This document shows, in pieces, positions 48,453 to 57,756 of a stretch of DNA of 64,000 bases; position 1 is the stretch's first letter, and every line of letters begins with the position of its first letter. Under the pieces are notes generated by a model. The model saw only the letters and a program-made list of their open reading frames with translations, was not told where the DNA came from and did not search any database. This DNA comes from SSF14 sp037045585 (GTDB lineage: Bacteria; Actinomycetota; Acidimicrobiia; Acidimicrobiales; Microtrichaceae), in assembly GCA_037045585.1 (NCBI GenBank), contig JBAOIR010000007.1, positions 1 through 64,000 on the forward strand, written 5' to 3'. A program made the translations under genes and the position numbers.

Positions 48453-49491
48453 ATGCGAAACGACGCCTTGCGCGTTGTCTCGATGCTCGCAGCCTCCTCG
48501 AACAACGTCTTCACCCGCACACAGGCTGCTTCCGCCGGACTCGACCGACGCCAGGTCCGCCGATTGATCGACACCGAAGTCCTCCACGAGCCCTGGCCCG
48601 GCATCCTGATCGCGCTCCCGCCCCGGCGGAGACCCAACCTGGCTCCAGCTGTGCACCGGGTCGACCCGCAAGGGCGCGGTCGCGTCGCACCGCGCTGCCG
48701 GCCGACTCCATCGCCTCGACGGACTCGAGAGCTGCGGCCTCATCGAGACCTCGGCCGAGGGTGGAACGCCCCGGCTGGCCGGGGTCGTGCAGCACCACGC
48801 CAGCAGCCTCCCTCGATGCGACCTCGTGACCGTGCAGGGAGTTCGATGCACCGGAATCGCTCGAACCCTGACCGACCTCGGCTCGGTGGCGTCGATCGAG
48901 ACCGTCGAGCGGGCCTTCGACGACGCCGTTCGCCGGGGGACGAACCCGCGGTGGCTTCGCGACACAGCGGAGCGACTCCGGCGGCCGGGCGTCGCCGGTC
49001 CCCTGGTCCTGCTGTCGTTGGTCGATGCGTTCGAACGCCGTGGAACCGTCCGGGGTTCCTGGTTCGAGAGGTTGCTCGAGCTCGCACTGCAGCATCCCGA
49101 ACTCGATGGCCTCGTGATCCAACACCGCCTCGAGCGATCGGATGGCACCCACGTGGCGACCTTCGACCTCGCACTTCCGGACGCCAAGCTCGCCATCGAG
49201 GCGCACAGTCGCACGCACCACTTCACCGAAGCCGATGAGTCGAGCGACGAGTTCCGGGACCACGAGGCGAGCGTCCTCGACTGGGACGTGATGTACATCG
49301 GCTACATCGCAACCCGTCGCCCGGAGCAGGCGCTCCGAATGGTGCTCGACCGTGCTCGAACTCGACGGGCGTTGCTTGCGGAACGAAGTTCGTCGTGCCG
49401 GAGCCGCACCGGTACCGACACGACGAACTTCGGCCCTTCTCTCGAGCTACTGGCGCACTTGGCCGCTGTTGGGGCTCACCATCAGGCCTGA
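48453..49491 (+). CDS. AbiEi-antitoxin-like HTH plus DUF559/Vsr-like endonuclease domain, frameshifted
   Basis: Residues 1-55 (ASSNNVFTRTQAASAGLDRR, QVRRLIDTEVLHEPWPGI) match the AbiEi-type winged-helix domain. The rest, in another frame from about 48660, has CTGIARTLTDLGSVASIETV and AFDDAVRRG. An endonuclease-like core follows, FDLALPDAKLAIEAHSRTHH, where D and E-x-H fill the D...E-x-K positions of the PD-(D/E)xK fold. Such fusions are common orphan proteins in actinobacteria; no AbiEii toxin is nearby. The last 35 codons run through palindrome copy B, so the true stop may be earlier. Activity is unproven. Confidence 0.65.
49384..49432. repeat. Palindrome copy B, at the 3' end of the AbiEi/DUF559-type gene
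   Basis: CGAAGTTCGTCGTG (49384-49397) pairs with CACGACGAACTTCG (49419-49432), 14 perfect pairs around a 21-base loop with GGAGCC. It shares the 12-base core GAAGTTCGTCGT and the loop motif with copy A, in the same arrangement. It lies inside the final codons of the gene, before the convergent lipoprotein gene. Confidence 0.85.
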
Positions 49492-50440
49492 TGAGTCGAC
49501 GGCGACGATGTCGGCGCCCGTGATGTTCCAGATCGGTGTGAGGGCGGGGTTGTTCCAGCGCTCGTCGGGGGCGCCGCTCAGCATGAAGCTCGTGCCGTTG
49601 TCGGCGAGGATGATGCCGTGGGTCTTCATCGCCTCGATGATCACCTTCGCCTCGTTCGAGAGTCCCGCCGTCGGGTAGTCGGCCCGCAGCCGGAACCACG
49701 CCCCCATGGGCGGCACGTTGGGGTCGCTCGTGCTGCCGGCCTGATGCTTGGCCGGCCAGATGTACGACGTCGACGTTCGGTTCGCCGTGAACCGGATGGC
49801 GTGATCGATCCGCCCGGCGGCGACCTCGTCGTAGCGCACGAGACCGGGGAGGATGGGCAGCCCCGCCGCATCGGCCGAGGTGTGAGTGTCGGGACGCATC
49901 GCGTTCGAGTTCAGGTCGAACACCGCTCCCGAACCGGCGGTCCAGGCAGCAGTGGGTGACGCTCCCCGACGGGCGTCGAACACCTCGTACAGCGTGCAAG
50001 TGGAACTGTCGACCGTGAGGACGTGGCGATCACCCGTGGACCCGGCCCCACCTTCGACCGGCGCGTCGTAGGCGAGCGGGTAGGGCCCGGGATCGCTGTC
50101 CTCGGGGTAGTAGAAGCTGATCGGCACCTTCGGTTGGCCGGCCCCGACCACGTTGTAGGGAATACCGATCGGGGCTCCCTCCCACGTCCCCGAACCGAAG
50201 TCGGTGTGGAACTTCTTCGACGAGCCAAGGCTCGCGACCCACGCCGCCGAGCGGGCATGAACGGGCAGGCCCCTCACGTCCGCATGCCAGTAGTTGTCCG
50301 CCGGCATCATCGGGCAGTTGCCCAGCGGTCGGATCCGGTGCACCCGGCGTCGCTGCGGGGGCCGGGCAGGCCGAGGCGATGAACGCCAGGGCCGTCAGCC
50401 CGATCAGAGCGGTGCGAGTGCGTGCCGTGCGAGTTCCCAT
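49447..50440 (-). CDS. Lipoprotein of an actinobacterial secreted family, frameshifted
   Basis: A signal peptide with lipobox (ALIGLTALAFIASAC) starts at ATG 50440. The frame breaks at about 50345. The mature part begins NCPMMPADNYWHADVRGLPV and contains KFHTDFGSGTWEGAPIGIPY, a block I associate with a conserved secreted actinobacterial family of unknown function. It ends DIVAVDSSGLMVSPNSGQVR. About 325 residues. Its 3' end overlaps the convergent gene by 45 bases. It follows ftsK in the same direction. Confidence 0.65.
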
Positions 50441-50480
50441 GTGTGGGTACATCGGCCCATCGGGCCGGGAGCTTGACCGG

Positions 50481-52922
50481 CTAGCGGTTCGCCGACGGGG
50501 TCGAGGCCGCTCTTCGACCGTCATGAGAACCTCTCGCGACTTCGAGCCGTGCGACGGTCCGACGACACCGTTCTCCTCGAGCAGGTCCATGATTCGGCCG
50601 GCGCGGGCGAACCCGACCTTGAGCTTGCGTTGCAGCATCGACGTCGAACCGAGCTGGCTGCGCACCACCAGCTCCATGGCTTGCATCATCAGGTCGTCAT
50701 CGTCGTCGTCGCCCCCGCCGCCACCCGAGCCACTCGAACCGGGCAGCTGCACGGCGGCGATGTTGGCGTCACCGACGACCTCTTCGACGTAGTGGACCTC
50801 GTCGTGGGTCTGGCCTCGCCAGATGCCGACAACGGCTTGCACTTCCTTCTCCTCGACGAAGCAGCCCTGGATTCGCTCCGCCGACGGGGCGGCCGGATCC
50901 AGGAAGAGCATGTCGCCCTTGCCGACGAGACGCTCGGCGCCACCGAGGTTCATGATGACCTTCGAGTCGGTGGCCGATGCCACCGAGAAGGCGAACCGGG
51001 CCGGGATGTTGGCCTTGATCACGCCGGTGATGACGTTGACCGACGGGCGCTGCGTGGCGATGACGAGGTGGAGGCCGACGGCGCGGGCCTTGGCCGCGAT
51101 GCGGTTGATGGACTCCTCGACGTCACGGGCCGCGACCATCATCAGGTCGGCCAGCTCGTCGACCACGATCAGAATGAGCGGAAGCCGCGTGAACTCCCGT
51201 TCCTCGCCGAGCCGCGGCACCCAGCTCGCCACGGTCGAAGGCGTCGTTGTAGCCGCCGAGGTCGCGACAGCCCACTTCTTCGAGGAGCTCGTACCGACGC
51301 TCCATCTCCGCCACCGCCCAGGCGAGGGCGTTGGCCGCCTTCTTGGGGTTGGTCACGACCTGCGTGAGCAGGTGCGGCACGCGGTTGTACTGGGTGAGTT
51401 CGACGCGCTTGGGATCGATCAGGATCAGACGGACGTCGTCGGGCGTCGCCCGCATGAGCACCGACGTCATGATCGAGTTGATGCAGCTCGACTTGCCGGC
51501 GCCGGTCTGGCCGGCGATCAGGATGTGGGGCATCTTGGCCAGGTCGACCATCACGGCCTTGCCCTCGATGTCGCGGCCGACCGCAACGCTCAACGGGGCC
51601 TTCATCTTCTGGGCCTCGCCGGAGCAGAGGATGTCGCCGAGGGCGATGATCTGGCGCTTCTGGTTGGGGACCTCCACGCCGATCGCCTGCTTGCCCGGGA
51701 TGGGGGCGATGATGCGCACGTCGGGACTCGCCATCGCGTAGGCGATGTCCTTCGACAGGTTGACCACCTGGTTGACCTTGATGCCGACGCCGAGCTCGAG
51801 TTCGTAGCGGGTGACCGTGGGGCCCACCACCATGCCCGACAGGCGGGTGGTGACACCGTGCTCGGCGAGCGCGGCCTCGAGGTCGCGGCCACGCGCCGTG
51901 ATCGCGACCGTGTCGTGCTGCTGTGCCTTCGAGCGGGTGAGCAGCGACAGCGACGGCAGCTTCCACGGCGAACCGACACGTTGGGGGTCGAGCTGGATCT
52001 CGAGCTGCTCGACGTTGGTCGGCACCGTGACCTCGGGCAGCACGATCGTGGGCTCGGTCGGGCCAGCCGGCTTCTTGCGGGGTGCCCGGGCCTTCTTCGC
52101 CAGCGGGTCACTGGGATCGGCGTTGTAGTCGAAGAGCTCGACGCCGTCGATGTCGTCGTCGAGATCGTCGCCGACCCGGAACAGCTTCGACAGGGAGCGC
52201 CCTCCACCGTCGACCGCCGGCACCAGGGCCTCGCGGAGCATCGGGAGCACGTCGCGGAACGGGAGACCGGCGAGCAGTGTGGTGCCGAGCGCCACGACGA
52301 GCACGAGGACGGCGCCCGCGCCCCAGCTGCCGATCAAGCTGCCGAGGCCGCCGCCGGACACACCACCGATGAACCCGCCGGCAGCGGCGTACGCGTCGAG
52401 CCCGTCGGCAGAAATCGTCGGCGGAGCGACGATCAGGTGGAGCAGGCCGTTGACGGCGAGGAGCACCACCAGTCCGCCGATGACGCGGCGCGCCACCGAG
52501 GTACCGAGCACCTCGCCGGTCTCCTCGTCGATCTCGGGCTCGCGGGGACCGCGAATGAGGAAGTAGGCCGCGACGGCGAACATCGGCGGCACGAGATAGC
52601 GGCTGAGACCGAACACCGCGCCGAGCAGGGCCGCGAGGCCCGTGCCGACGGGGCCCGCCGAGTGGCCGTACACCCCGAACGCTCCGACCAGGCCCAGGGC
52701 GACGAAGGCCAGCCCCCAGACGTCGTGCCCGTGGCCGTCGAGCACCATCGACAGGGAATCCGCGACCCGTTGGCCCAGCGTCGGTTGCGGTGGCGCTGCG
52801 GCCCGCGAGCGCGACGGCGCACGCGTGGACGACCGTTGGGCCGGCTTGGCCCGCGAGCTCGTCGACGACTTCGACGACGTGGACCGGGGCTTCGACGTCT
52901 TCTTCTTCTGCGTGGTGGCCAT
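50481..52922 (-). CDS. ftsK: DNA translocase FtsK, frameshifted
   Basis: FtsK pumps chromosome ends through the closing septum. A Lys/Ser-rich N-terminus leads into four transmembrane spans (about residues 55-215), then a linker. The motor has KMPHILIAGQTGAGKSSCI (Walker A), VELTQYNRVPHLLTQVV and LPLILIVVDELADLMM (Walker B). A C-terminal winged helix follows (LQRKLKVGFARAGRIMDLLE). The frame shifts at about 51230. The reading frame then has no stop and continues in phase into the lipoprotein start. A TAG in the next frame at 50481 is the likely real end, implying a second indel. Confidence 0.92.
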
Positions 52923-53081
52923 GGCTACGGAGAGGCTACCTCCGACCACCGACAGCGCGGGGGACGCCCCACCCCTCAGGTTTCGGTGGTAGTTGTCCCC
53001 AGCAGGTGGGGTCAACTACCCGCAAAAGCAGGGGGATGGGTGAAGCGGGGTCGAAATGAGGCTCGGCCTCGACGACGGGTC

Positions 53082-54744
53082 TCAGGCCTCGACGACGACC
53101 GGAACGATCATCGGCCGGCGCCGCGTCTTCTCACCGACGAACGAGCCGGCGGCCCGACGCACGGCCTTCTCGACCTTCGAGCGCGTCGGGTTGCCCTCGG
53201 CGAGCTGGGAGACCACGGCGGCCTTCACCCGGTCCGCGATGCCGTCGAACAGGTCGCCCGACTCCTCGGGCGCCACCCAGCCGCGGGTGGCGATCTCGGG
53301 ACCGCCGACGAGCGTGCCCGTGGCGAAATCGATGCACACGATCGCCGCGACGACGCCCTCGTTCCCGAGGATCTGGCGGTCACGCAAGGTGCCGCCGTCG
53401 ATGTCGCCGACCCCGTGCACGTAGACGTACTCGGCGGGGACCCGGCCGGTCATCCGCAGCCCCTGGTCGTCGAGCACCAGCTGGTCGCCGTCCTCGGCGA
53501 TCAGTGTCTTGCCGGGGGCGACGCCCATCAGGCCGGCGAGGCACGCGTGGGCGACCATGTGCCGGTATTCGCCGTGCACCGGCACCATCCACTCCGGCTT
53601 CGCAACCGAGAGGAGCAGCTTGAGTTCCTCCTCCTTGGCGTGACCGGTGGCGTGCACGTCGGCGATGCCCGAGTGAACGACCTCGGCGCCGAGCCGCACC
53701 AGGTTGTCGATCACCTTCGACACCGCGCTCTCGTTGCCGGGGATCGGGTGCGACGAGAGGATCACCGTGTCGTTGCCCGTCACCTTGAGCCAACGGTTCT
53801 CACCGCCACCGAGCAGCGTCAACGCCGACATCGGCTCGCCCTGCGAGCCGGTCGACACCACGCAGATCTGGCCGTCGTCGTAGTCACCGATGTCCTCGAT
53901 GTCGGCGAGCGCCGAGTCGGGGATGTCCAAGATGCCCATCTGGCGGGCCATCGCGATGTTCTTCCGCATCGACCGGCCGAGCGGGATGATCGACGCGCCC
54001 GAACGACTGGGCGGCGTCGGCGAGCTGCTGCACCCGGTGGATGTGGCTGGCGAAACAGGCAGTGATGATGCGCCGCCCGACGTGCTGGTGCATCAGGTCG
54101 TACAACACTCCGCCGACGGCCTTCTCCGAGCGGGAGTGCCCGTGCTCCTCGGCGTTGGTGGAGTCGCTCAGCAGCAGGCGGATGCCATCGCCGGAGCTGA
54201 TGCCGCCGATGCGGCTCAGGTCGGACAGTCGACCGTCGACCGGTGTGAGATCGATCTTGAAGTCGCCCGAGTGCAGGATCGTGCCCTGCGGGGTGTGGAA
54301 CGCCGTGGCGAAACCGTGGGGCACCGAGTGCGTGATCGGCAGGAACTCGCAGTCGAAGGGGCCGAACTGCCGTCGCTCGTTGTCCTTGACGACGATGAGC
54401 TTGGTGTTCTTGAGGACACCGTTCTCCTCGATGCGGCCGCGGGCCAGGCCGAGCGTGAACTCCGAGCTGATGATCGGGAACTTGAACTCCTGCAGTGCGT
54501 AGGACAACGCTCCGACATGGTCCTCGTGACCGTGGGTGAGGATGCACCCCTCGATGTCATCGGCCCGCTCGCGCAGCCACGTGAAGTCGGGGAGGACGAC
54601 GTCGATCCCCAACATGTCGGTGTCGGGGAACATGAGCCCGCAGTCGAGGAGCATGATGCGCCCCTCGATCTCGATGGCCGCGCAGTTGCGACCGATCTCT
54701 CCGAGCCCGCCCAGGAACGTGATGCGAACCGCTTCGGCAGCCAT
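53082..54744 (-). CDS. rnj: Ribonuclease J, frameshifted
   Basis: This metallo-beta-lactamase/beta-CASP nuclease matures and degrades RNA. Zinc motif HGHEDH is at residues 71-76. ITHSVPHGFATAFHT, HSGDFKIDLTPVDG and DSTNAEEHGHSRSE follow. The frame changes at about 54005 within the beta-CASP domain, between LADAAQSFG and RSMRKNIAMARQMG. GQICVVSTGSQGEP, PVHGEYRHMVAHA and an archetypal C-terminal domain finish the protein. About 553 residues. It lies between dapA and ftsK. Confidence 0.93.
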
Positions 54745-54804
54745 GAATGTGGTGGAGTCCTTTGGTTACGGGAGGGTCGCTGGCGGGGACGCCGCGAACG
54801 CCGG

Positions 54805-55695
54805 TCAGGTCAGGCCGGCGAGTACTTCGCGGGCCCGTGGTTCGAGCCAGTCTGGCGCAACTCCCATCGGAGGGCGGCATTGTCCGACCTTGAGGCCGAG
54901 CACCCGCAACATCGCCTTGGTGGGGACCGGGTTCGGCGCCTCGTCACCGGTCTCGAACTCGTAGCTCTCGATGAGCCCCTGGTTGAGGCGAACCGCCTCG
55001 CCGATGTCGCCCTTCGCGAACGCGGCGATCATGTCGCCGATCTGACGACCGGCCCAGTGGCTCGCCACGCTGATCACGCCGACCGCGCCCACCGACAGCA
55101 GGGGCAGGGTGAAGGGGTCGTCGCCCGAGTACACCTCGAACCCATCGGGAGCGTCGCGGAGGAACCGGGCGGTCTCGGCGGGGTTGCCGGCGGCGTCCTT
55201 GAGGCCGACGAGGTTCGGCACCTCGTGCACGAGCCGCAGCATCGTGGCGGTGTTGATCTTGCGGCCGGTGCGAACGGGGATGTCGTAGATGACGACCGGC
55301 AGCGGGGTCGCCGCGGCGACCGAGCGGAAGTAGTGGTCGAGGCCGGCCTGCGACGGGCGGTTGTAGTACGGACCGACGACGAGCACACCGTCGACGCCGA
55401 GCTGTTCGGCGCGGCGGGTGGCCGAGACCGCGTACGCGGTGTCGTTGGAGCCGGTTCCGAGCAGCAGCGGGACCTTGACCGCGGAGCGAACCGCCCGGGT
55501 CAGCGCGACCTCCTCGGAGTCGCTCAGCACCGGGCTCTCACCCGTGGTGCCGGCGAGGACCAGGCCGTCGCTGCCGTTGTCGACCAACCAGGCCGCCAGG
55601 TTGGCGGCCGAATCGAGGTCGAGAGCACCCCCCTCGTCGAACGGGGTGACCATGGCGGTGATGACCCGGCCGAAGCGCGGAGCGTCGAGACTCAT
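54805..55695 (-). CDS. dapA: 4-hydroxy-tetrahydrodipicolinate synthase
   Basis: This enzyme condenses pyruvate with aspartate semialdehyde, the first committed DAP/lysine step. It is a TIM barrel with GTTGESPVLSDSEE, the tyrosine in VVGPYYNRPSQ, IYDIPVRTG, and the Schiff-base lysine in LVGLKDAAGN. 296 residues, intact. It is the first gene before rnj and ftsK on this strand. The other DAP genes are 20 kb away in the window. Confidence 0.94.
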   Translation of the reverse strand: MSLDAPRFGRVITAMVTPFDEGGALDLDSAANLAAWLVDNGSDGLVLAGTTGESPVLSDSEEVALTRAVRSAVKVPLLLGTGSNDTAYAVSATRRAEQLGVDGVLVVGPYYNRPSQAGLDHYFRSVAAATPLPVVIYDIPVRTGRKINTATMLRLVHEVPNLVGLKDAAGNPAETARFLRDAPDGFEVYSGDDPFTLPLLSVGAVGVISVASHWAGRQIGDMIAAFAKGDIGEAVRLNQGLIESYEFETGDEAPNPVPTKAMLRVLGLKVGQCRPPMGVAPDWLEPRAREVLAGLT

Positions 55696-55776
55696 GGCGG
55701 AGACGCTACTGCCATGAGCAGGGCCGCAAGAAGCGCTTTCGGTTCGTGGCGCACCGCGGGCGGGCCGACCGAGCCG

Positions 55777-56421
55777 TCACGATCGGTGTTCGTGGCTCCG
55801 CTCCAGGCCCAGCGTCGCGAGCAGGTCCTCGTGCAGTTCGAACCAGATCGTGTGGTACGAGTCGATGAGGGGACGGGTGAACCAGTCGCGCTCGCCTGCC
55901 TCGACGAGGCGGCGGGCCGCGGCGAAGCGTTCGCCGTAGCCCTCGAACCGGGCGAGGGCCGACGCGAGATCGGCAAGTACGGGTTGGATCACCTCGTCGA
56001 GGCGGACGAGTCGTTCGACGACGGCCCGGTCGTAGTCGGGATCGCTGTGATCGTTGACCGCACGGCGTCCGTCCTCGTCGGGGAACAGCTGCCAGTCGGT
56101 ACACACGTCCAGGAACTGCTGGTTGACCGTTCGGAAGCGCTCGTAGGCAGCGACCAGCGCCTCGGCCGCTCCGGCGAGCGCAACCTCGGCGGCGAGGAGC
56201 GCCTCGCCGTGCCGGCGCCCCTGCGCCGTCAGCATCCACCCGCTCGGCCGACGGTCCCGGACGACGACGCGCTGCTCGACCCACCCCGACGCCTGCGCCT
56301 CGGTGAGGACGGAGGCCACCCGGGAGGCACCGATCTCACTTCGTTCGACCACGGCGTCGGCCCCGTTGATGCCGGCGAGCCGCACGGCATGCAGCACCCG
56401 CAACAGGTCCTGGTCGTGCAT
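55777..56421 (-). CDS. MarR-like winged-helix protein with helical C-terminal domain
   Basis: The N-terminal 75 residues (LLRVLHAVRLAGINGADAVV, IGASRVASVLTEAQASGWVE) look like a winged helix-turn-helix that might sense a ligand or bind DNA. The remainder is helical, with FRTVNQQFLDVCTDWQLF and FTRPLIDSYHTIWFELHEDL. This layout recurs in actinobacterial proteins annotated as transcription regulators. No target is evident. 214 residues. Confidence 0.6.
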   Translation of the reverse strand: MHDQDLLRVLHAVRLAGINGADAVVERSEIGASRVASVLTEAQASGWVEQRVVVRDRRPSGWMLTAQGRRHGEALLAAEVALAGAAEALVAAYERFRTVNQQFLDVCTDWQLFPDEDGRRAVNDHSDPDYDRAVVERLVRLDEVIQPVLADLASALARFEGYGERFAAARRLVEAGERDWFTRPLIDSYHTIWFELHEDLLATLGLERSHEHRS

Positions 56422-56430
56422 GGGCCGAGA

Positions 56431-57756
56431 CTACCGGCAGACCCCCAGCGGCGCAGCGGGTGTCCACGTCGGGAACAGCGTGCCGGGATGGGTCGCCCCG
56501 CCGCGGACCGTGAGGACTTCGGCCATCACGGTCCGGTAGTCGGTGAGGACCGTGAGATCGTCCTCGGGACCGTTGGTGATGCTCGGCACGAAGGGACCGT
56601 GGACACCACCCTTGATCCCACCGCCCATCACGAGCATCGCCGAGCCGCGCCCGTGGTCGCAGCCGCCCGTGCCGTTCTCGTCGATCGTGCGACCGAACTC
56701 CGAGATCGTCGCGACCGTCACCTCGTCCATCTGGGTGCCGAGATCGCGGTAGAACGCGGCCAGCCCCTCGGCCAGCTCCCGGCACCGGCCCCGGAAGTAC
56801 CCGTTCGGATCCTCGGGGGCACCCATGTCGCTGTGGGTGTCCCAGCCGCCGACGTCGAGGCACACCGCCCGGAGACCGATGTTCGCCCGGATCAGCTGGG
56901 CGACCTCCCGCAGGGCGGACGAGAACCACGACCCCGGATAGGTGGCGCCGTTCTGCACGGCGAACCGGGGATCGGACCAGTTGATCGAGCGGACGGTGCT
57001 CACGGCGCCCATCGTGTCGGCCCCGACCTGCGCCACGACGTCACCGGTGCCGGAGTCGTACCAGCGGGTGATGGCGTTCGTCGCCTTGGTGTTGTTGGAG
57101 AACCCGCTGACCCCGAACCCGGCGATGCTTCCCATCGAATAGGCGGGGACCGGTCCGGCGAGGCTGCGGGCCAGGGCCGATCCCCCGGCGATGCCGGCGA
57201 TCCGGTCGGCGCCGACGTCGTTGAGGTAGCGGTTGAGGAACCCCGTGGTCTGGCCGAGTGCCGCCGAGCCCACCTCCCAGTTGCGCATCGAGTCGAAGTG
57301 GCTGCGAGTCGAACTCTCGGTGGCGGGCATTCCGGCGGCGTGGACCACGGCGAGCTTGCCGTCGGCCCACGCCGTCGAATGCAACGCCGCCATACCCGGG
57401 TGCAGGGCGAACACCCCCGACAGTGCGAACGGATCGACCGCTCCCCCGGCGACGAGCGGGAGCCCGGCGTCGGCCGGATCGGCGACCTCCGATGCGTCCT
57501 TGACCCGGATCGTGGGCCGCAACGTCCGGTAGGACGGCATCTGGAACGGTGCAACCATGCTCAAGCCGTCCATGCCGCCGCGCAGGAAGACGAGGACGAT
57601 GACGTCGCCGCTCGCCGGCGACTCCGGTGAGGCGAACGCGAGCTTGGTGCCGAACGTGGCGCTCGCCACGAGCGCACCGCTCCCGGCGAGGAAGCCACGA
57701 CGGCTCAGGGTGGACATGAGGGAGGGCACTGCCGGGTTCGTCATCGTGTCGCTCAT
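56431..57756 (-). CDS. DUF1501 family exported protein
   Basis: A Tat-type signal (SRRGFLAGSGALVASATFGT) precedes a sulfatase/alkaline-phosphatase-like DUF1501 domain: VLVFLRGGMDGLSMV, LHPGMAALHSTAWADGKLAV, CLDVGGWDTHSDMG, TISEFGRTIDENGTGGCDHG and GGGIKGG. Such proteins are nearly always encoded with a DUF1800 partner, as here: its ATG overlaps the partner's stop (ATGA). The substrate is unknown. 441 residues, intact. Confidence 0.88.
   Translation of the reverse strand: MSDTMTNPAVPSLMSTLSRRGFLAGSGALVASATFGTKLAFASPESPASGDVIVLVFLRGGMDGLSMVAPFQMPSYRTLRPTIRVKDASEVADPADAGLPLVAGGAVDPFALSGVFALHPGMAALHSTAWADGKLAVVHAAGMPATESSTRSHFDSMRNWEVGSAALGQTTGFLNRYLNDVGADRIAGIAGGSALARSLAGPVPAYSMGSIAGFGVSGFSNNTKATNAITRWYDSGTGDVVAQVGADTMGAVSTVRSINWSDPRFAVQNGATYPGSWFSSALREVAQLIRANIGLRAVCLDVGGWDTHSDMGAPEDPNGYFRGRCRELAEGLAAFYRDLGTQMDEVTVATISEFGRTIDENGTGGCDHGRGSAMLVMGGGIKGGVHGPFVPSITNGPEDDLTVLTDYRTVMAEVLTVRGGATHPGTLFPTWTPAAPLGVCR

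Noticed and set aside
48453..49491. AbiE toxin-antitoxin pair
   Set aside because: Only the antitoxin-like N-terminal domain is present, and no AbiEii nucleotidyltransferase gene is adjacent.
53890..57630. A 1246-residue open frame on the plus strand
   Set aside because: It is antisense to rnj, dapA and the DUF1501 gene, has an Arg/Val/Asp-skewed composition, and no motif; GC-rich codon bias makes such shadow frames.
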